Assembly (NCBI GenBank): GCA_023376005.1
Contig: CM042145.1
Coordinates: 18,992,204 to 19,056,203 of the forward strand
Length of the DNA: 64,000 nucleotides
From: Doryteuthis pealeii
Lineage: Eukaryota > Mollusca > Cephalopoda > Myopsida > Loliginidae
Reading direction: 5' to 3'
The notes beneath the pieces were generated by a model. That model saw only the letters and a list, made by a program, of their open reading frames with translations. It did no database searches and was not told where the DNA came from. Of the stretch, positions 22,562 through 29,787 are shown one piece after another (position 1 is the first letter of the stretch; every line of letters starts with the position of its first letter). The translations under genes were made by a program, and so were the position numbers.

Positions 22562-23814
22562 CTCTAAAGAAACTAACATAATATAACGAGGAGGTAGTCA
22601 AGAGATACATAGATGGAAAGAAAGAGATAGACACAGAGTAAAGTAAGAGGTTGGTTGGTTTTTGACTTAATTGAAAATTATGACTAATTAGAACCAATTA
22701 AAACAGAAATTTTTTCAAACATAATTCAATCCTAAAAGTAAGGAATAATTTAGTATAATTTTCATGTCATTAAACTAAACTGTAAAAAAGCCTTTAGGAA
22801 GCAAATGTTGATTAACTCAGCTTTAGTATAATAATATATATATATATATATATATATTGATGTTAATTTATAACGCAATAATAAAATAAAATTAACACAA
22901 TTTTTTATATACATTTTGTAAATGAGCAGTTTAATTTGAAACTTGAAACTTATTATGTACCAGCATAAGTTGATGATTTGTATATTAGCACTGGTATTTG
23001 TATCACTACTTTCAGTAGAACTGCTTTAGACTTTCTTTCTGGTTAAAAAAAAAAATGGAAAAAGGTTTAGGTGATTTTTAAATGCTGTTGTCCTGACCTA
23101 AATTACAATAGGCAGTGCCTGCTGAAAAAGTGAACTGTACTACTTATGAACCACATAGGAGTCTGAAGGCATTTTTATTGACAAGTTAATGCAATATGAA
23201 AGCAATATTTTACAGCACCTCCCCCCAAGTTTTTTATTCGACAAGTAATTGTAAATATTTTAACCCTGCCCTTCTTTAAAATCTTTTCTTTTTAGAGGTT
23301 TGAAGGTGTTTTTATCAACAAATAAATGCGATAAAAAAGTGTTAATTTACAGCCCCCCTGCCTTCAAACTGCTAAAAGATATTTTAAATAGTTTTAAAGA
23401 GTTTAAAATATTTACAATTTCTTGTCGATAAAAAACTTGGGGGTGCTGTAAAATATCACTTTCATATCGCATTAACTTTTCAATAAATACGCCTCCAAAC
23501 CACTATGCGGTTCATAACTAGCATGGTTCACTCTTTCAGCAGGCACCGCTTAATGTTTTTTAGGGCAGGAGGCCGGGACGACAGCATTCGAATATCACCA
23601 AAGTTTGTGTTAAAAATGCTAAAGTTTCTAGTTGCTGATTTGTGAATATTTTTTCAAATTTGTTTTTCTTTCCTTTTTTTTTTTTTTTGTCTAGGATGAT
23701 TCCAGCTTGAACCTTTTCTCCAGTGGGGAGCGTGACATTGTGTGCAGTGATAACCAAGTGCTGACGTGGGTGCAAAAGAAGATAGAAAACGTGATCAAAT
23801 ATCGTCAACAATGA
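822..23814 (+). CDS. VPS13: VPS13-family lipid-transfer protein, C-terminal 15 exons (5' part outside window)
   Basis: VPS13 proteins are very large bridge-like proteins that move phospholipids between organelles at contact sites. This is the C-terminal end. Exons join as 822-956, 2618-2769, 4751-4850, 6555-6623, 9039-9095, 10647-10783, 13112-13307, 14128-14203, 15021-15106, 15940-16063, 17676-17799, 18053-18119, 20794-20942, 21250-21376 and 23695-23814. They sum to 1719 nt, or 572 residues plus TGA, with every phase matching. Recognised blocks are IDNQLPDA with a following [37 protein letters not shown] and PSGGIIDM. These mark the ATG2_C-like (DH-like) helical region, followed by a PH-like domain in the last three exons. 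[12 protein letters not shown] resembles VPS13A/C more than B or D. Orthology within A/C is inferred from memory of the family. Confidence 0.93.
1061..1305 (+). repeat. GC-rich dispersed repeat, family D
   Basis: Shares CCCACTTGTATGGGCTAGGC, CCCACAAGCCGA, the CATCGATCCC/CGTCGATCCC segment and AAGGGGGCGCCTCAGG with 36345-36625. A reversed fragment is at 63455-63535. It is much more GC-rich than the surroundings. Class unknown; possibly the 3' part of a retroelement. Confidence 0.6.
1545..2400 (+). repeat. 216-bp tandem repeat in VPS13 intron
   Basis: The marker AGGTTCCACTTGACCTGATG recurs at 1641, 1858, 2074 and 2290, a spacing of 217, 216 and 216. Units carry TGTGTTGCTTTTATG and GTCAGATCATCAAAAGGCTC. 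The last unit decays after about 2330. Confidence 0.9.
2618..2769 (+). CDS. VPS13: VPS13 exon b
   Basis: 152 nt, starting in phase 0 and ending with two bases of an Arg/Lys codon. It begins [16 protein letters not shown], the best family signature in the window, and continues [11 protein letters not shown]. The acceptor is atttcag and the donor gtaaga. Confidence 0.93.
2964..3175 (+). repeat. Family A SINE, 5'-truncated head
   Basis: Begins at AAGCTCAGTTGGTAGAG after a short TA tract and runs through the body to CACCCTCACTGCC. It faces the minus-strand copy at 3217-3460, forming an inverted pair. Confidence 0.85.
3217..3460 (-). repeat. Family A SINE, inverted relative to 2964-3175
   Basis: The reverse complement carries the GTCAGTAGAGCATCCGCC head and the standard body. 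Between the pair is about 40 bp of a different repeat, the AATTATTTGTATTAGATAGG type also seen at 16830-17060 and 60000-60610. Confidence 0.85.
3640..3915 (-). repeat. tRNA-like SINE, family B
   Basis: Reverse complement: AGGCATGTGGTTGAATGGTT (tRNA box A-like), GGTTCAATTCC-like box B (GAGTTCAATTCCCGAACG), then GTATTAGTGCTAATACCC, a conserved GAGAAGGAAAACTCTGAATT segment and ACTTTGTGTTGCATCCTGCT end. At least eleven copies or fragments in the window. Confidence 0.82.
4015..4235 (+). repeat. Family B SINE, direct strand
   Basis: Reads GTGGTGTAATGGTTATCATC, then the GAAAAACTCTGAATT body and TTGACCTTGTGTCGCATCCT end. Confidence 0.8.
4260..4705. repeat. A/T-only low-complexity tract
   Basis: About 440 bp almost without G or C, made of TATAAT, AATATTAT and TTATAACT motifs that form many short palindromes. 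It ends 45 bp before exon c. Confidence 0.9.
4751..4850 (+). CDS. VPS13: VPS13 exon c
   Basis: 100 nt. It completes the split codon of the previous exon and ends in phase 0. It encodes [14 protein letters not shown] followed by a short helix ending LKE, matching the VLIQEM.L.+D.GF block of VPS13A/C. The acceptor sits right after a 400-bp pure A/T stretch (4260-4700). Confidence 0.9.
4895..5330 (-). mobile_element. Helitron/Helentron-like non-autonomous element, degenerate
   Basis: The reverse strand ends CTACCCAGGCGAAGCTGGGT, a hairpin, followed by ATCTGTTTCTAG. The other end reads ATATGTATATGCATGTGTAT and carries TGAAAATAAAACTATTAATT. It is matched in the opposite orientation by 21765-22050 (hairpin ACCCAGGCAATGCTGGGTAG, then CTTCTAGT) and by 37930-38140. 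A 3' hairpin plus CTAG end suggests Helitron-type termini; no Rep or helicase is present. Confidence 0.45.
5340..5990. other. Unremarkable intron sequence
   Basis: Apparently single-copy intronic DNA, slightly more GC-rich from 5780 to 5930. No repeat or gene recognised. It immediately precedes the 60-bp minisatellite. Confidence 0.5.
5996..6231 (+). repeat. 60-bp minisatellite, 4 copies
   Basis: Four head-to-tail units, the last three of 60 bp and essentially identical; the first lacks 3 bp. The period is a multiple of three and the unit has no stop in several frames, so long reading frames with repeats such as [20 protein letters not shown] appear on both strands. It lies inside a VPS13 intron and I see no splice context, so I do not call it coding. 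Confidence 0.92.
6555..6623 (+). CDS. VPS13: VPS13 exon d (3' boundary uncertain)
   Basis: Encodes [19 protein letters not shown] and a few more residues, a helical linker. A good donor, gtatgt at 6620, would leave two bases and put the next exon out of frame. The weaker gtatac at 6624 gives 69 nt and keeps frame with exon e. I chose the latter because exon e is clearly VPS13 in that frame. Confidence 0.75.
6700..7285 (+). repeat. Degenerate tandem repeat, about 106 bp
   Basis: Repeating CCAAAAACTTAAAATGTGTC, ATTTTGACTTTAAAACTTG and TTATTTATAGCC segments. TTTTGACTTTAAA recurs at a spacing near 106-109, with a half-unit substructure (TTTTATTTTAAAACTTATCA). Confidence 0.85.
7560..7960 (-). mobile_element. 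CR1/L2-type LINE, 3' end
   Basis: The minus strand encodes, across one frameshift, [14 protein letters not shown] and [20 protein letters not shown]. This fits the ..FF..R....WN.LP..VV......FK..LD pattern that ends reverse transcriptases of CR1/L2-type LINEs. Its 3' end (ACTTTGATGAGTTGTGGTGC) is shared with 53225-53395 and 63395-63435. Dead copy. Confidence 0.65.
8030..8505 (+). mobile_element. LINE 3' region, family C
   Basis: Carries AAGAAGCCCCTTCCGATCAA, CCCCAACCCTTTTTATCACA, AGGTTCCAATTTTGGAGC-like, TAGTACCTGTTAGG and, after an A-rich stretch, the tail ATAAAATAACCCAACAAGAG. Same order at 19535-19845 and, reversed, at 48310-48735. Confidence 0.6.
8676..8945 (-). repeat. Family B SINE, variant 3' end
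   Basis: Family B body with the variant end CCTGAGCCTATTCTAGTAGTG (plus strand 8688-8708), shared with 12362-12615. It represents a subfamily distinct from the GAGCAGGATGCGACACAAGG end. Confidence 0.8.
9039..9095 (+). CDS. VPS13: VPS13 small exon e
   Basis: 57-nt microexon, phase 0 at both ends, encoding a 19-residue block with [11 protein letters not shown]. This matches the FFEHFHISPVKL motif of VPS13A/C. The acceptor is tttttcag and the donor gtaaga. It lies about 300 bp before a 116-bp tandem array. Confidence 0.88.
9398..10330 (+). repeat. 116-bp tandem array, 8 copies, in VPS13 intron
   Basis: The marker AGTTATGTTGATTTTTAGCT recurs at 9481, 9597, 9713, 9829, 9945, 10061, 10177 and 10292, exactly 116 apart except for the last (one deletion). 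Copies are nearly identical; a C-to-A change (AAGTTCATTT to AAGTTAATTT) separates the first two from the rest. The unit is related to dispersed sequence at 47755-47825 and 47935-48020. Confidence 0.95.
10647..10783 (+). CDS. VPS13: VPS13 exon f
   Basis: 137 nt encoding LHVSFSLNG, then [18 protein letters not shown] and the first two bases of Arg. This corresponds to the family's LHLSLSLG to LLKSIGATLTDVDD segment. The acceptor is tttcag and the donor gtaaaa. Confidence 0.92.
10920..11190 (+). repeat. 119-bp tandem repeat, arm of a foldback element
   Basis: ACTTTGTGGCAAAGTAATTT recurs at about 10921, 11040 and 11159. Each unit contains the arm ATTTGGACCATATTACCTTT and GGCACCCCTTTTTGATCTC of the foldback element that follows. 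Confidence 0.88.
11191..11437. mobile_element. Foldback (palindromic) element with TTAGGG-like core
   Basis: About 90-bp arms: ttggaccatattaccttta to CAATATCCGGTTGTTT on the left, the reverse complement on the right ending ATGGTCCAA. The centre holds TTAGGGGTTAGGGTTAGGGG. A second copy with the core on the other strand is at 32832-33077. No coding capacity. Confidence 0.85.
11640..12355. other. Intron sequence, no feature recognised
   Basis: About 700 bp of moderate complexity with spurious minus-strand reading frames. I see no repeat family, domain or splice context here. Confidence 0.4.
12362..12615 (-). repeat. Family B SINE, variant 3' end
   Basis: Same body and same CCTGAGCCTATTCTAGTAGTG end as 8676-8945, with a slightly deleted head. 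Confidence 0.8.
13112..13307 (+). CDS. VPS13: VPS13 exon g, core of the C-terminal domain
   Basis: 196 nt. It starts by completing Arg, then MAYFDCKG, and contains [16 protein letters not shown] and DLFYEPFL. The [13 protein letters not shown] block is nearly invariant in VPS13 and is the strongest single identification here. The donor gtgagt follows directly, and a spurious reading frame runs on into the intron to 13376. Confidence 0.96.
13510..13815 (+). repeat. 43-44 bp minisatellite
   Basis: About seven units of the type CTGAGCACTGTTTTACTACA, CACCATCAGCCCAATATTCC, AGG. Units differ by a few substitutions. Located 200 bp after exon g. Confidence 0.9.
14128..14203 (+). CDS. VPS13: VPS13 exon h
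   Basis: 76 nt encoding [16 protein letters not shown], then LLGHTVG across the junction. It matches the GA(I/V)QGPEEF.EG motif of the family. Acceptor atttcag, donor gtgagt. Confidence 0.94.
14309..14768 (-). repeat. Tandem duplication of a MITE-like element
   Basis: Two copies, about 14309-14513 and 14557-14768, 249 bp apart, both running from AAAAAGGGGGTTTTATAATA to CAATTACTTATTA. Reversed single copies are at 30566-30725 and (truncated) 17829-17895, so the unit is a mobile repeat with a GAGAGTTACCTCCCC end. Confidence 0.8.
15021..15106 (+). CDS. VPS13: VPS13 exon i
   Basis: 86 nt encoding the [20 protein letters not shown] amphipathic block and a DYKK end. In the family this is GxVSRITGSVGKGLAA.T.D..YQQKRR. 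The acceptor follows a poly-T tract and the donor is gtgaga. Confidence 0.94.
15240..15900. other. AT-rich intron with purine tract
   Basis: Contains a C-run, a G/A-rich stretch at 15470-15600 and A/T-rich sequence. No gene or named repeat. Confidence 0.5.
15940..16063 (+). CDS. VPS13: VPS13 exon j
   Basis: 124 nt encoding KRRTRV, then [19 protein letters not shown] and DPIKG. It matches G.KGF..G...G.+GI..KP..G of the family. It is followed 40 bp downstream by a 43-bp tandem repeat. Confidence 0.94.
16103..16310 (+). repeat. 43-bp tandem repeat derived from a LINE tail
   Basis: AAACCCAGAGTGGTAGTACC recurs at 16103, 16140, 16183, 16226 and 16268. The unit AGTGGTAGTACCTGTTAGGG plus CCATCTATGG also occurs once at the 3' part of family C LINE copies (8310-8345, reversed 48430-48475). 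Confidence 0.88.
16590..16815 (+). mobile_element. Family C LINE 3' fragment
   Basis: Shares GATGATGAGGCTCAAGTTCT, GGAGCTCTGGGGAGTGTGGA and CCTTCATTGCCATTACTCCC with 8210-8290 and 19650-19715. Confidence 0.6.
17150..17600 (+). mobile_element. LINE ORF2 C-terminus and 3' tail (dead)
   Basis: Frame at 17163 reads [20 protein letters not shown], then [20 protein letters not shown] and C. The LTRL.IGH....H....... C..C.....V.HILLEC pattern is the zinc-binding tail after the RT/RNase H region in Jockey/I-type LINEs. A stop follows at about 17349. The tail at 17495-17565 reads TTGGCATTAAATGACCCACC, GAGGTTGATATGCCGTAAAA and an AAAAC repeat. It lies 75 bp before exon k. Confidence 0.75.
17676..17799 (+). 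CDS. VPS13: VPS13 exon k
   Basis: 124 nt encoding [20 protein letters not shown] and [24 protein letters not shown]...+P.GGIIDM is diagnostic for VPS13. The donor is gtaagc. A decayed foldback-element copy begins only 30 bp into the next intron. Confidence 0.96.
18053..18119 (+). CDS. VPS13: VPS13 small exon l
   Basis: 67 nt encoding [20 protein letters not shown] plus SM, comparable to the family's RPPR(L/F)....G.IRPY segment. Acceptor ttgcag, donor gtacgt. Confidence 0.9.
18195..18472 (-). repeat. Family B SINE, diverged
   Basis: Recognised by TTTCCTTCTCCTAGACTGGT, AAAGGTATTGGCACTACATG and a degraded tRNA-like head (AACCATTACGCAATGTGCAC). Confidence 0.7.
18826..19197 (+). repeat. Family A SINE with duplicated head
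   Basis: AACTTTATATTGATTACATC followed by a SINE head and GAGTAGCACAGGGAT appears twice in tandem (18836-18941, then 18942 onward), and only the second copy continues into the body. Looks like a local duplication of about 110 bp after insertion. Confidence 0.82.
19285..19485 (+). repeat. Family B SINE
   Basis: AATCCTGAATGAGGCTGTTT, AATGCCCTTGAGAAAGGCAT and AACCAATCTAAGAGAAGGAA blocks in the usual order, head diverged. Confidence 0.7.
19535..19845 (+). mobile_element. Family C LINE 3' end
   Basis: TTCCCAACCCTATTGCCCTT, AAGCCCCAACCCCTTTTTAT, the GAGGTTCCAGTTCTGGAGG block and the tail GGCATTAAATGACCCACTGA with AAACC repeats. A near-complete 3' UTR of the family. Confidence 0.68.
20794..20942 (+). 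CDS. VPS13: VPS13 exon m, start of the PH-like domain
   Basis: 149 nt encoding [11 protein letters not shown], then [10 protein letters not shown] and VFLITD. The motif (I/L)+PY marks the start of the C-terminal PH-like domain. In yeast and human VPS13 this domain is used for targeting to membranes and adaptors. Acceptor ttccag, donor gtaagt. Confidence 0.92.
21250..21376 (+). CDS. VPS13: VPS13 exon n, PH-like domain
   Basis: 127 nt encoding [20 protein letters not shown], then the strand-forming [20 protein letters not shown]. The +.LLL..... W.+.W.......... layout matches the family's C-terminal PH fold. Acceptor ttttag, donor gtaagt. Confidence 0.92.
21764..22050 (+). mobile_element. Helitron/Helentron-like non-autonomous element
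   Basis: Starts CATATATATAAAGGACAGTA, then TGTATGTCCGGAGGAAACTT, and ends with the hairpin ACCCAGGCAATGCTGGGTAG and CTTCTAGT. Same start at 37935. No coding capacity. Confidence 0.5.
22234..22277. repeat. (TA)n microsatellite
   Basis: About 22 uninterrupted TA units in the last VPS13 intron. Confidence 0.95.
22509..22558. repeat. (CT)n microsatellite
   Basis: About 25 CT units in the last VPS13 intron. Confidence 0.95.
23695..23814 (+). CDS. VPS13: VPS13 last coding exon
   Basis: 120 nt ending in TGA. It encodes [20 protein letters not shown] and a final amphipathic helix, [15 protein letters not shown], typical of the last helix of a PH-like fold. The acceptor is tgtctag after a long poly-T tract. 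The 3' UTR starts at 23815; its end cannot be fixed. Confidence 0.92.
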   Translation, partial: DDSSLNLFSSGERDIVCSDNQVLTWVQKKIENVIKYRQQ

Positions 23815-24324
23815 AAAACCAACATGTGTTGGGTGAGGAAGACGTGGGGGGTATAGGCTGCTTTTTTTTTTTCTTTTTTTTTTTAATCGTTCCATTGCCC
23901 ATCTCCATTTTCAGAGATCAACAAATATTTTCTGAAGATGAAGAAAGGCAGAAAAATCTGGCAGCAGACATTTATGTTGGTCCATCTTTAGATTGGTTTT
24001 GTGTGTACCACTGCTGATGGCCGATGACTGTCCAGCCGGTCAGTCCTCTCCTCTAGTGTGTGCATTGGTCACTGGCCTACCTACTTATTGTCATTTACGT
24101 AAATTCAGCCTATGTTCTATTGTGTGCACTTTATTGGTCATCCTTCCTGCTGAACACATCTACTGCACCAACATCTAAATAATAATAATAATAATAATGG
24201 TTTTAAAAGTATATAACTGTGGAAAACAACAAAACAAATCCCCACTTATAAGATTCTTTTGTGGATAGAGTTGATTGCTTTGGCTCTGCATTGTCACCCC
24301 CCCCCTATCTTGTATCTTGTTTTG

Positions 24325-24361
<37 letters not shown>

Positions 24362-26400
24362 GAGGTGGGAGAAAATTCAAGCCTTGGTGTTTAAAATTGC
24401 TGGACACATTGCACATTGGCATTTCTGTTTTTCAATTCACATTTCTTTTTAAAACCAAATTATTCATCTGCAAAAATTTATTCTTGTTCTGTACATAAAT
24501 TTAAAATAACAAAAAGTTAAAATCATTTCTTGATATGAACTAAAATTTGAAGAAGGAAAAAAAAAAAAAAAAGAAAAAAGTATTCTTAGCCTAACAATAC
24601 CATAGCCAGACTTCTTTTTCCTTTCTCATCAAGGGAGATAACTCCCAAATATTTAACCAGTTTCGTTTGATTGGCTTTATTATAAGGAACATAAAATCTA
24701 TACCAGTAAAAATTGAGTGAATCAAAACCGTTGTACATGGAATTATTTTAACAGTTATACGTAAAAATAAAAAAAATTAAATTATTTGAAAAAAAATTAA
24801 AGAAATGGCATGAACTGATGACATCATCAGAATTTGATGTCATTTGAAAAGTTTACAAATTTGTCTGCTGGTTATTTGTGTCTCATTTCATATTCGGATC
24901 TGACATCACACCTGGCAACTCTGATTCAGTCTGGATTTGAAAATGTTACACTATAAATGGTGACATCTTTTAACTGAAAAAAAAAAGAAAGTTGAAATAT
25001 TAAAATTTAGAATTAATTCTATTCATATGAAAACTAATTTACCCCTCAAATTTGGACAATTTTTAATTCTTTAAAAAAAAGAAAAGTCTTTTATCTTGTT
25101 CCTAATTTTGTCTTGGACTGAAAAATATTTGGTTAAATTTAATCAAAACAAGTTCAATGCAAAAAATTGTCAAGAATTTTTTTTTTTTTTTTTCTTTTTT
25201 GCGTGTGAAATATTTTTTGTGACACACCTTTAAAAATATGCCACATTATAAAATTTAACATTAAACTTTATTTGGGACCACAATTTGAAAAAAAATCATT
25301 TCAGCTTAAATGCATTCCATAGTTTGTCGAAATGAACAAAGAATCTATTCTATAAAACCCTGATCTCAATCATGCAGTATCAAATAATAAATAATAATAA
25401 TAACTGTGTTTTGCTATGTACTCCTTGCATTTATGTGTGACATCCAACTGATAATTTTTGGGGTTTTTTTTTGGGGGGGGGTTTCTTTGAAAGTTTTGAA
25501 TTTCTCAAATTCTGACTTGCACAAAATTTAAAAATTTAAAAAATTAAAAATCGATAAATTATGAAATCTTTCTATGTCAGCATTTTTTTTTTTTTTTGAG
25601 ACAGAAAATATCAATTATTTGAGAATAATTTTAAAAAATCTAATATTTCTTTTACATAACTTTTTAGAAATATTTTTACGAAATATTCCTATTTAAAATT
25701 GGTACTAAAATTTCAGATTGTGATAAGTAAAAGAGCGAGATTCTTTTTTTTGACCGATAATTCAGGAAATGATCTTTAAGATGTTCAGATGCAGGTTTTA
25801 ATATTTTTTTAGTGCATTATTGGCTGCGAGAAGCACACAAAAATGTGAAGGGATGGACACACCAAAATGCAGTTTACAATCAACCTGTTATGTCTCTCTG
25901 AATCCCCCACCCCCCACCCCATGTTGATTACGATATCCAACCTTGAAGCCCTAAAAGCAGAAATAGACTATATTATCTCAAAATTGTGACATTGGTGAAT
26001 GTTGTCCGCTCTTAGATTACAGAATTGCTTTTTTTTTCTCTCTCTTTTTCTTTCTCTCTCTCTCTTCTCGACGCTGGGAGGGAAAAAGAAGAGATGTTTT
26101 GTCTGAACATGTATAAGAGTCCATACATAATAGTTTTGTGTATGTATGTGTGTGTGTGTATGTGTGTGTGTGTGTACTGAATGAAAATACACACATAGCA
26201 AGATATGAGAATTTATTTCTAGTAAAGTGTAGATATATGTGACTGTGTGTGTGTATGTACACAGAAATACGCACACTTTGATATGAGTGTGTGTATATAC
26301 GCACACATACTATGTTGATGTATATATGTAGTTATGTATATATATGTATGTGTATTATATCAATATATGAGTGTAAATAAGTGGATAATCTTATTGAAAC
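23815..26400 (+). other. VPS13 3' UTR and flank
   Basis: No coding sequence follows the stop. The stretch holds poly-T and poly-A runs, short AAT repeats (24180-24198, 25387-25402) and purine or CA/TG simple repeats around 26035-26310. Several AATAAA-like hexamers occur, so the end of the transcript cannot be placed. Confidence 0.5.
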
Positions 26401-27091
26401 TGGTCAATTAGTGCAAAATCTTTTGTCGTTATGTTTTGCCCAGTTAAGAAATTTGAAAAAAAGAAAAGAAAAAAAAAATGGTTATTTATTTATGTGTGAA
26501 AGTGAGAAAAAGAATGAATGAAAATGCACATTGGTTCTATTGAAGAATTTATTAAGTGAAGCATTTAAAGCAATTCCATTTTTGATGATTTTGTATTTTT
26601 TAGATGTTGGTTTGTATCCATTGCTAAATACAAACCTTGAAATGCATTCCCTTTTATTGCTGCTTGCTATTCAAATAATTGCATAAGTCAATATTTCAAC
26701 TCACCAAAATTAATAAATTTGGTTATTGATACTTATTAAGATACTTATTAATCTATACTTAATATTTCTAATTTTAAAATTTTAAAATTTCATTAATAGT
26801 ATGTCAGCTACCAAAATGATAAACACAAATCATTCTTTTTTTCTCTTTTATTTACATAAGCTTTCTTTCATTTTAAATGATAATCTGGATATTAATATTA
26901 TTAATTCAGGTTAAAAGCACCGTAAGGGTAACCTGAAACCAAACTTTTTTAGACCTTATTTTTCTGATGCAGGTATCATTGGGGAATGAGGAAACTTTCT
27001 TGTTAACCTGGACTATATAGTTTTTATAGAAATATAAAAAAAAGGATATTTTTCAATAGCCATTACTAATAATAGTATGAATTATTATCAT

Positions 27092-27128
<37 letters not shown>

Positions 27129-27298
27129 TACACATGCACAAGGACATGGTTATTAAATTTTGATCTGAAATTTGAACTACAGTATATTCAACCTAAGTGT
27201 TAATACAGAAGCCTTAAGTGCATTGTCAAAGGAGAATATGTTTAAAAAAATGCTTTTTAAAAAAAAATTATTAGGTTTCAAGCTTATTTATGTGGCTA

Positions 27299-27308
<10 letters not shown>

Positions 27309-27367
<59 letters not shown>
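27309..27367. repeat. (TA)n microsatellite
   Basis: About 29 TA units, left border of the foldback element at 27370-27570. Confidence 0.95.
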
Positions 27368-27369
<2 letters not shown>

Positions 27370-27373
<4 letters not shown>

Positions 27374-27572
27374 AAAAAATGTCCGCAAAATGGTTTGAAT
27401 TTTGTTTTTGAAAATTTCTCATATTGGGCGTGAAAATGTTTTCAGACTCTAAAGCTTGAAAAGGACTTTAAAGAATCTGAAACATGTGTCACAACAAATA
27501 AAATAAATTTTCAAAAACAAAATTCAAACCATTTTGTGGACCTTCTTTATTATAAGATATTTACTTTTCTCT
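27370..27572. mobile_element. Foldback element between two (TA)n tracts, decayed hammerhead-type
   Basis: Arms GTCCGCAAAATGGTTTGAAT plus TTTGTTTTTGAAAAT at 27381 and the inverted copy ending at 27542. The centre carries CTGAAACATGTGTCACAAC, a relic of the GAAA plus stem III plus GUC block seen in the hammerhead at 57772-57811. It shares its GTCCGCAAAATG/CATTTTG.GGACCTTCTTT ends with that element although most of the arms differ. Confidence 0.6.
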
Positions 27573-27590
27573 CAACAGATCTACAACAAT

Positions 27591-27593
<3 letters not shown>

Positions 27594-27652
<59 letters not shown>
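27594..27652. repeat. (TA)n microsatellite
   Basis: About 29 TA units, right border of the foldback at 27370-27572. Confidence 0.95.
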
Positions 27653-27658
<6 letters not shown>

Positions 27659-27810
27659 GTAGAGGAAAAGAGTTATGGGTGTACCATGATTTCATCAGGA
27701 CCCTACCCTACATTTAACTAAGTCGATTATTATTATCATTACTGCTCTATATTTTTAATATAGTGAGCACTTTTGGATTATTTACTGATGCCACTGTAAG
27801 TGGCAATTGG

Positions 27811-27845
<35 letters not shown>

Positions 27846-27848
<3 letters not shown>

Positions 27849-28160
27849 TATATATAAAAAGATATGAAAACACCACAAAAAGCTGTCAAAGTGAAAACAT
27901 TTTATAACTTCCCTGATATTGAACAATATTTCGATTTTATGAAAATCATCATCAGAGCTTATTTATAAATCCGTGTTGTTAAGAGCGGAAACGAAAGTCA
28001 TATGAGTTCAAAACAAAAACCTTGACGTTTCAAAAAAGAAAAAAGTCATATGAGTTCAAAACAAAAATCGAAATATTGTTCAATATCAGCTAAGTTATAA
28101 AATGTTTTCACTTTAACAGCTTTTTGTGGTGTTTTCATATCTTTTTATATATACTCATAC
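27846..28160. mobile_element. Foldback element carrying a hammerhead motif
   Basis: Left arm ATGAGTATATATAAAAAGAT through ATTTCGATTTT; right arm its inverted copy ending in TATATATACTCAT. Arms about 90 bp, loop about 100 bp with a repeated GTCATATGAGTTCAAAACAA. Preceded by a (TA)n tract. Confidence 0.8.
27901..27970 (-). ncRNA. Candidate type I hammerhead ribozyme (Penelope-type)
   Basis: Minus strand: AGCT, core CTGATGA (27955-27949), stem II GATTTT/AAAATC with loop CAT, GAAA (27932-27929), stem III ATATTG/CAATAT with loop TT, then cleavage base C at 27915 (AUC). Stem I here is AGCT against AGGG (two mismatches), but the partner arm at about 28090 reads AGCT, which would restore four pairs. 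An outer TTTATAA/TTATAAA helix follows an internal loop. Every conserved core base is present. Confidence 0.72.
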
Positions 28161-28440
28161 CGTCGGATTCATTTGCTTTCTTTTAACTTATATATATAAT
28201 ATTTACTTATTTTCCTTTTCTTGCAAATACCATTTCATTTTGATTGATCCTGTATCATTTGACTTTCTTTTTATTAAACTTTCTTAATTGCTTATTATTT
28301 GCTCCCCACAGAAACTTTGATCTCATTATTGAAACAGTTTTATTTGTTCTGTTGAGGAAGCCGAAATATGCTTTTGAGGAGGGAAAGAAAAGAAAAGCAA
28401 ACTTGCTTATTTGTGAGTCTTGAAATTGACTCATCAAAAT

Positions 28441-28444
<4 letters not shown>

Positions 28445-28503
<59 letters not shown>
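28445..28503. repeat. (CT)n microsatellite
   Basis: About 29 CT units; it generates Arg-Glu and Ser-Leu repeat reading frames that are not genes. Confidence 0.95.
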
Positions 28504-28506
<3 letters not shown>

Positions 28507-29734
28507 CTGCAGCAGTTGAAAGGTTTTCTTTTTGCATTGGATGCAAGCAAACAATAAATAAATAACAAAAATCAATTAATGATTGCTTTCTGTAATGCCT
28601 TCACTTTATTAACCTCTCTCACCCTGATGATGGGTTGTTGTAAAACTGATATAAACCCAGGGTTTTTTTGGGTTTTTTATCGTTCTTTAATTGTTGTCCA
28701 AAATGTAATGGCCAGCAGATTATGGGTGTGGTAAAAGCAAGGAGACACACATTTGTCCTCCGTTTCTCTACCAACCCCTTTTTCAGCCATTTGTGCATTT
28801 GAGAGAATTCTATTATCATAGTTAATCAATTGATTTTGACTTGGACAGTGTGGATTGATTGATTTTTTTTGTTCTAGTTTAAATGGTATGGTAATTAAAC
28901 CGTAGGTTGCCATAGTAACAAAAATGATGATGCTACAACTACTACTACTACTAAATAATAATAATAATAATAATAATAATGTGATGATAAATTTGTTGAT
29001 ATTGAAGTTGATTATTTATTTGTGTCTGTTTTGTTCTTTTTTGTTATTCCATTGTTTGTTCATTTTTTTCTTTTTTTTTCTGGGAATATTTAAAAAGAAA
29101 AAAACAAAAAAAAGATGGCTAGCCACTGTTTTGTTGAGAGCTAACATTTTTTTTTCTTTTTCTTTTAATGAACTGGGGCCAAAAATTGCTGCTTAAAAGC
29201 CAACACCCAAAAGAAATTAGTCTTTTATTTTTTTGGTTTAGTTTTTTTTTTCTCCATTTTTCCTCCCACTTTTAAATCTATGAACTGTGTTGTAAGCTAA
29301 ATCTGCCACACACACACCCCCAACCACCACTACCACCACCTAAGTAGTTATGGACCCACCCCCACCCCTAGGTATTTTAGAAGCCTTAGCACACTTATCT
29401 CCTATAGTTATAAAAAGAAACCCTCATCCTTCACATCAATCTTATTCTCTTTCAATATTGTTGAGCTGCTATGCAAATTTATGCAAATTTATTCAATTTT
29501 TTTCCACCTCCTCCAAATATGAGAACTTGGCATGGTATCAATTCTTCAGATAAAATATCACTTTAAACTTTTTTCATTTTTTTCTTGATCTTATATCACA
29601 CACACGCAAAAATAAAAAAGAATTTAAAAAAATAAAACAAGAGAGAGGGGAAAGAGACTCCTAAATTAACTTTTATATCATTCACGTTTGATCACTTCAG
29701 AAAGTTATCAGCAATAGTAAAAGTGACCTCTCTG

Positions 29735-29748
29735 AGATTATATATATA

Positions 29749-29786
<38 letters not shown>
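29735..29786. repeat. (TA)n microsatellite
   Basis: TA tract with one TC interruption, left border of the next foldback element. Confidence 0.95.

Positions 29787-29787
<1 letters not shown>

Noticed and set aside
24800..24850. CTGATGACATCATCAG hairpin as a hammerhead
   Set aside because: The hairpin TGACATCA/TGATGTCA consumes the core bases, so the hammerhead layout is not possible.
25968..26306. Thr-His repeat reading frames on the minus strand
   Set aside because: Translation of CA/TG and CT simple repeats; no start context or splice sites.
28255..28575. Arg-Glu repeat reading frame
   Set aside because: Product of the CT microsatellite at 28445-28503.
28610..28670. CTGATGATGGGTTG with AAAACTGATATAAACCC as a hammerhead
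   Set aside because: GAAA is missing and stems I and III do not close; too weak.
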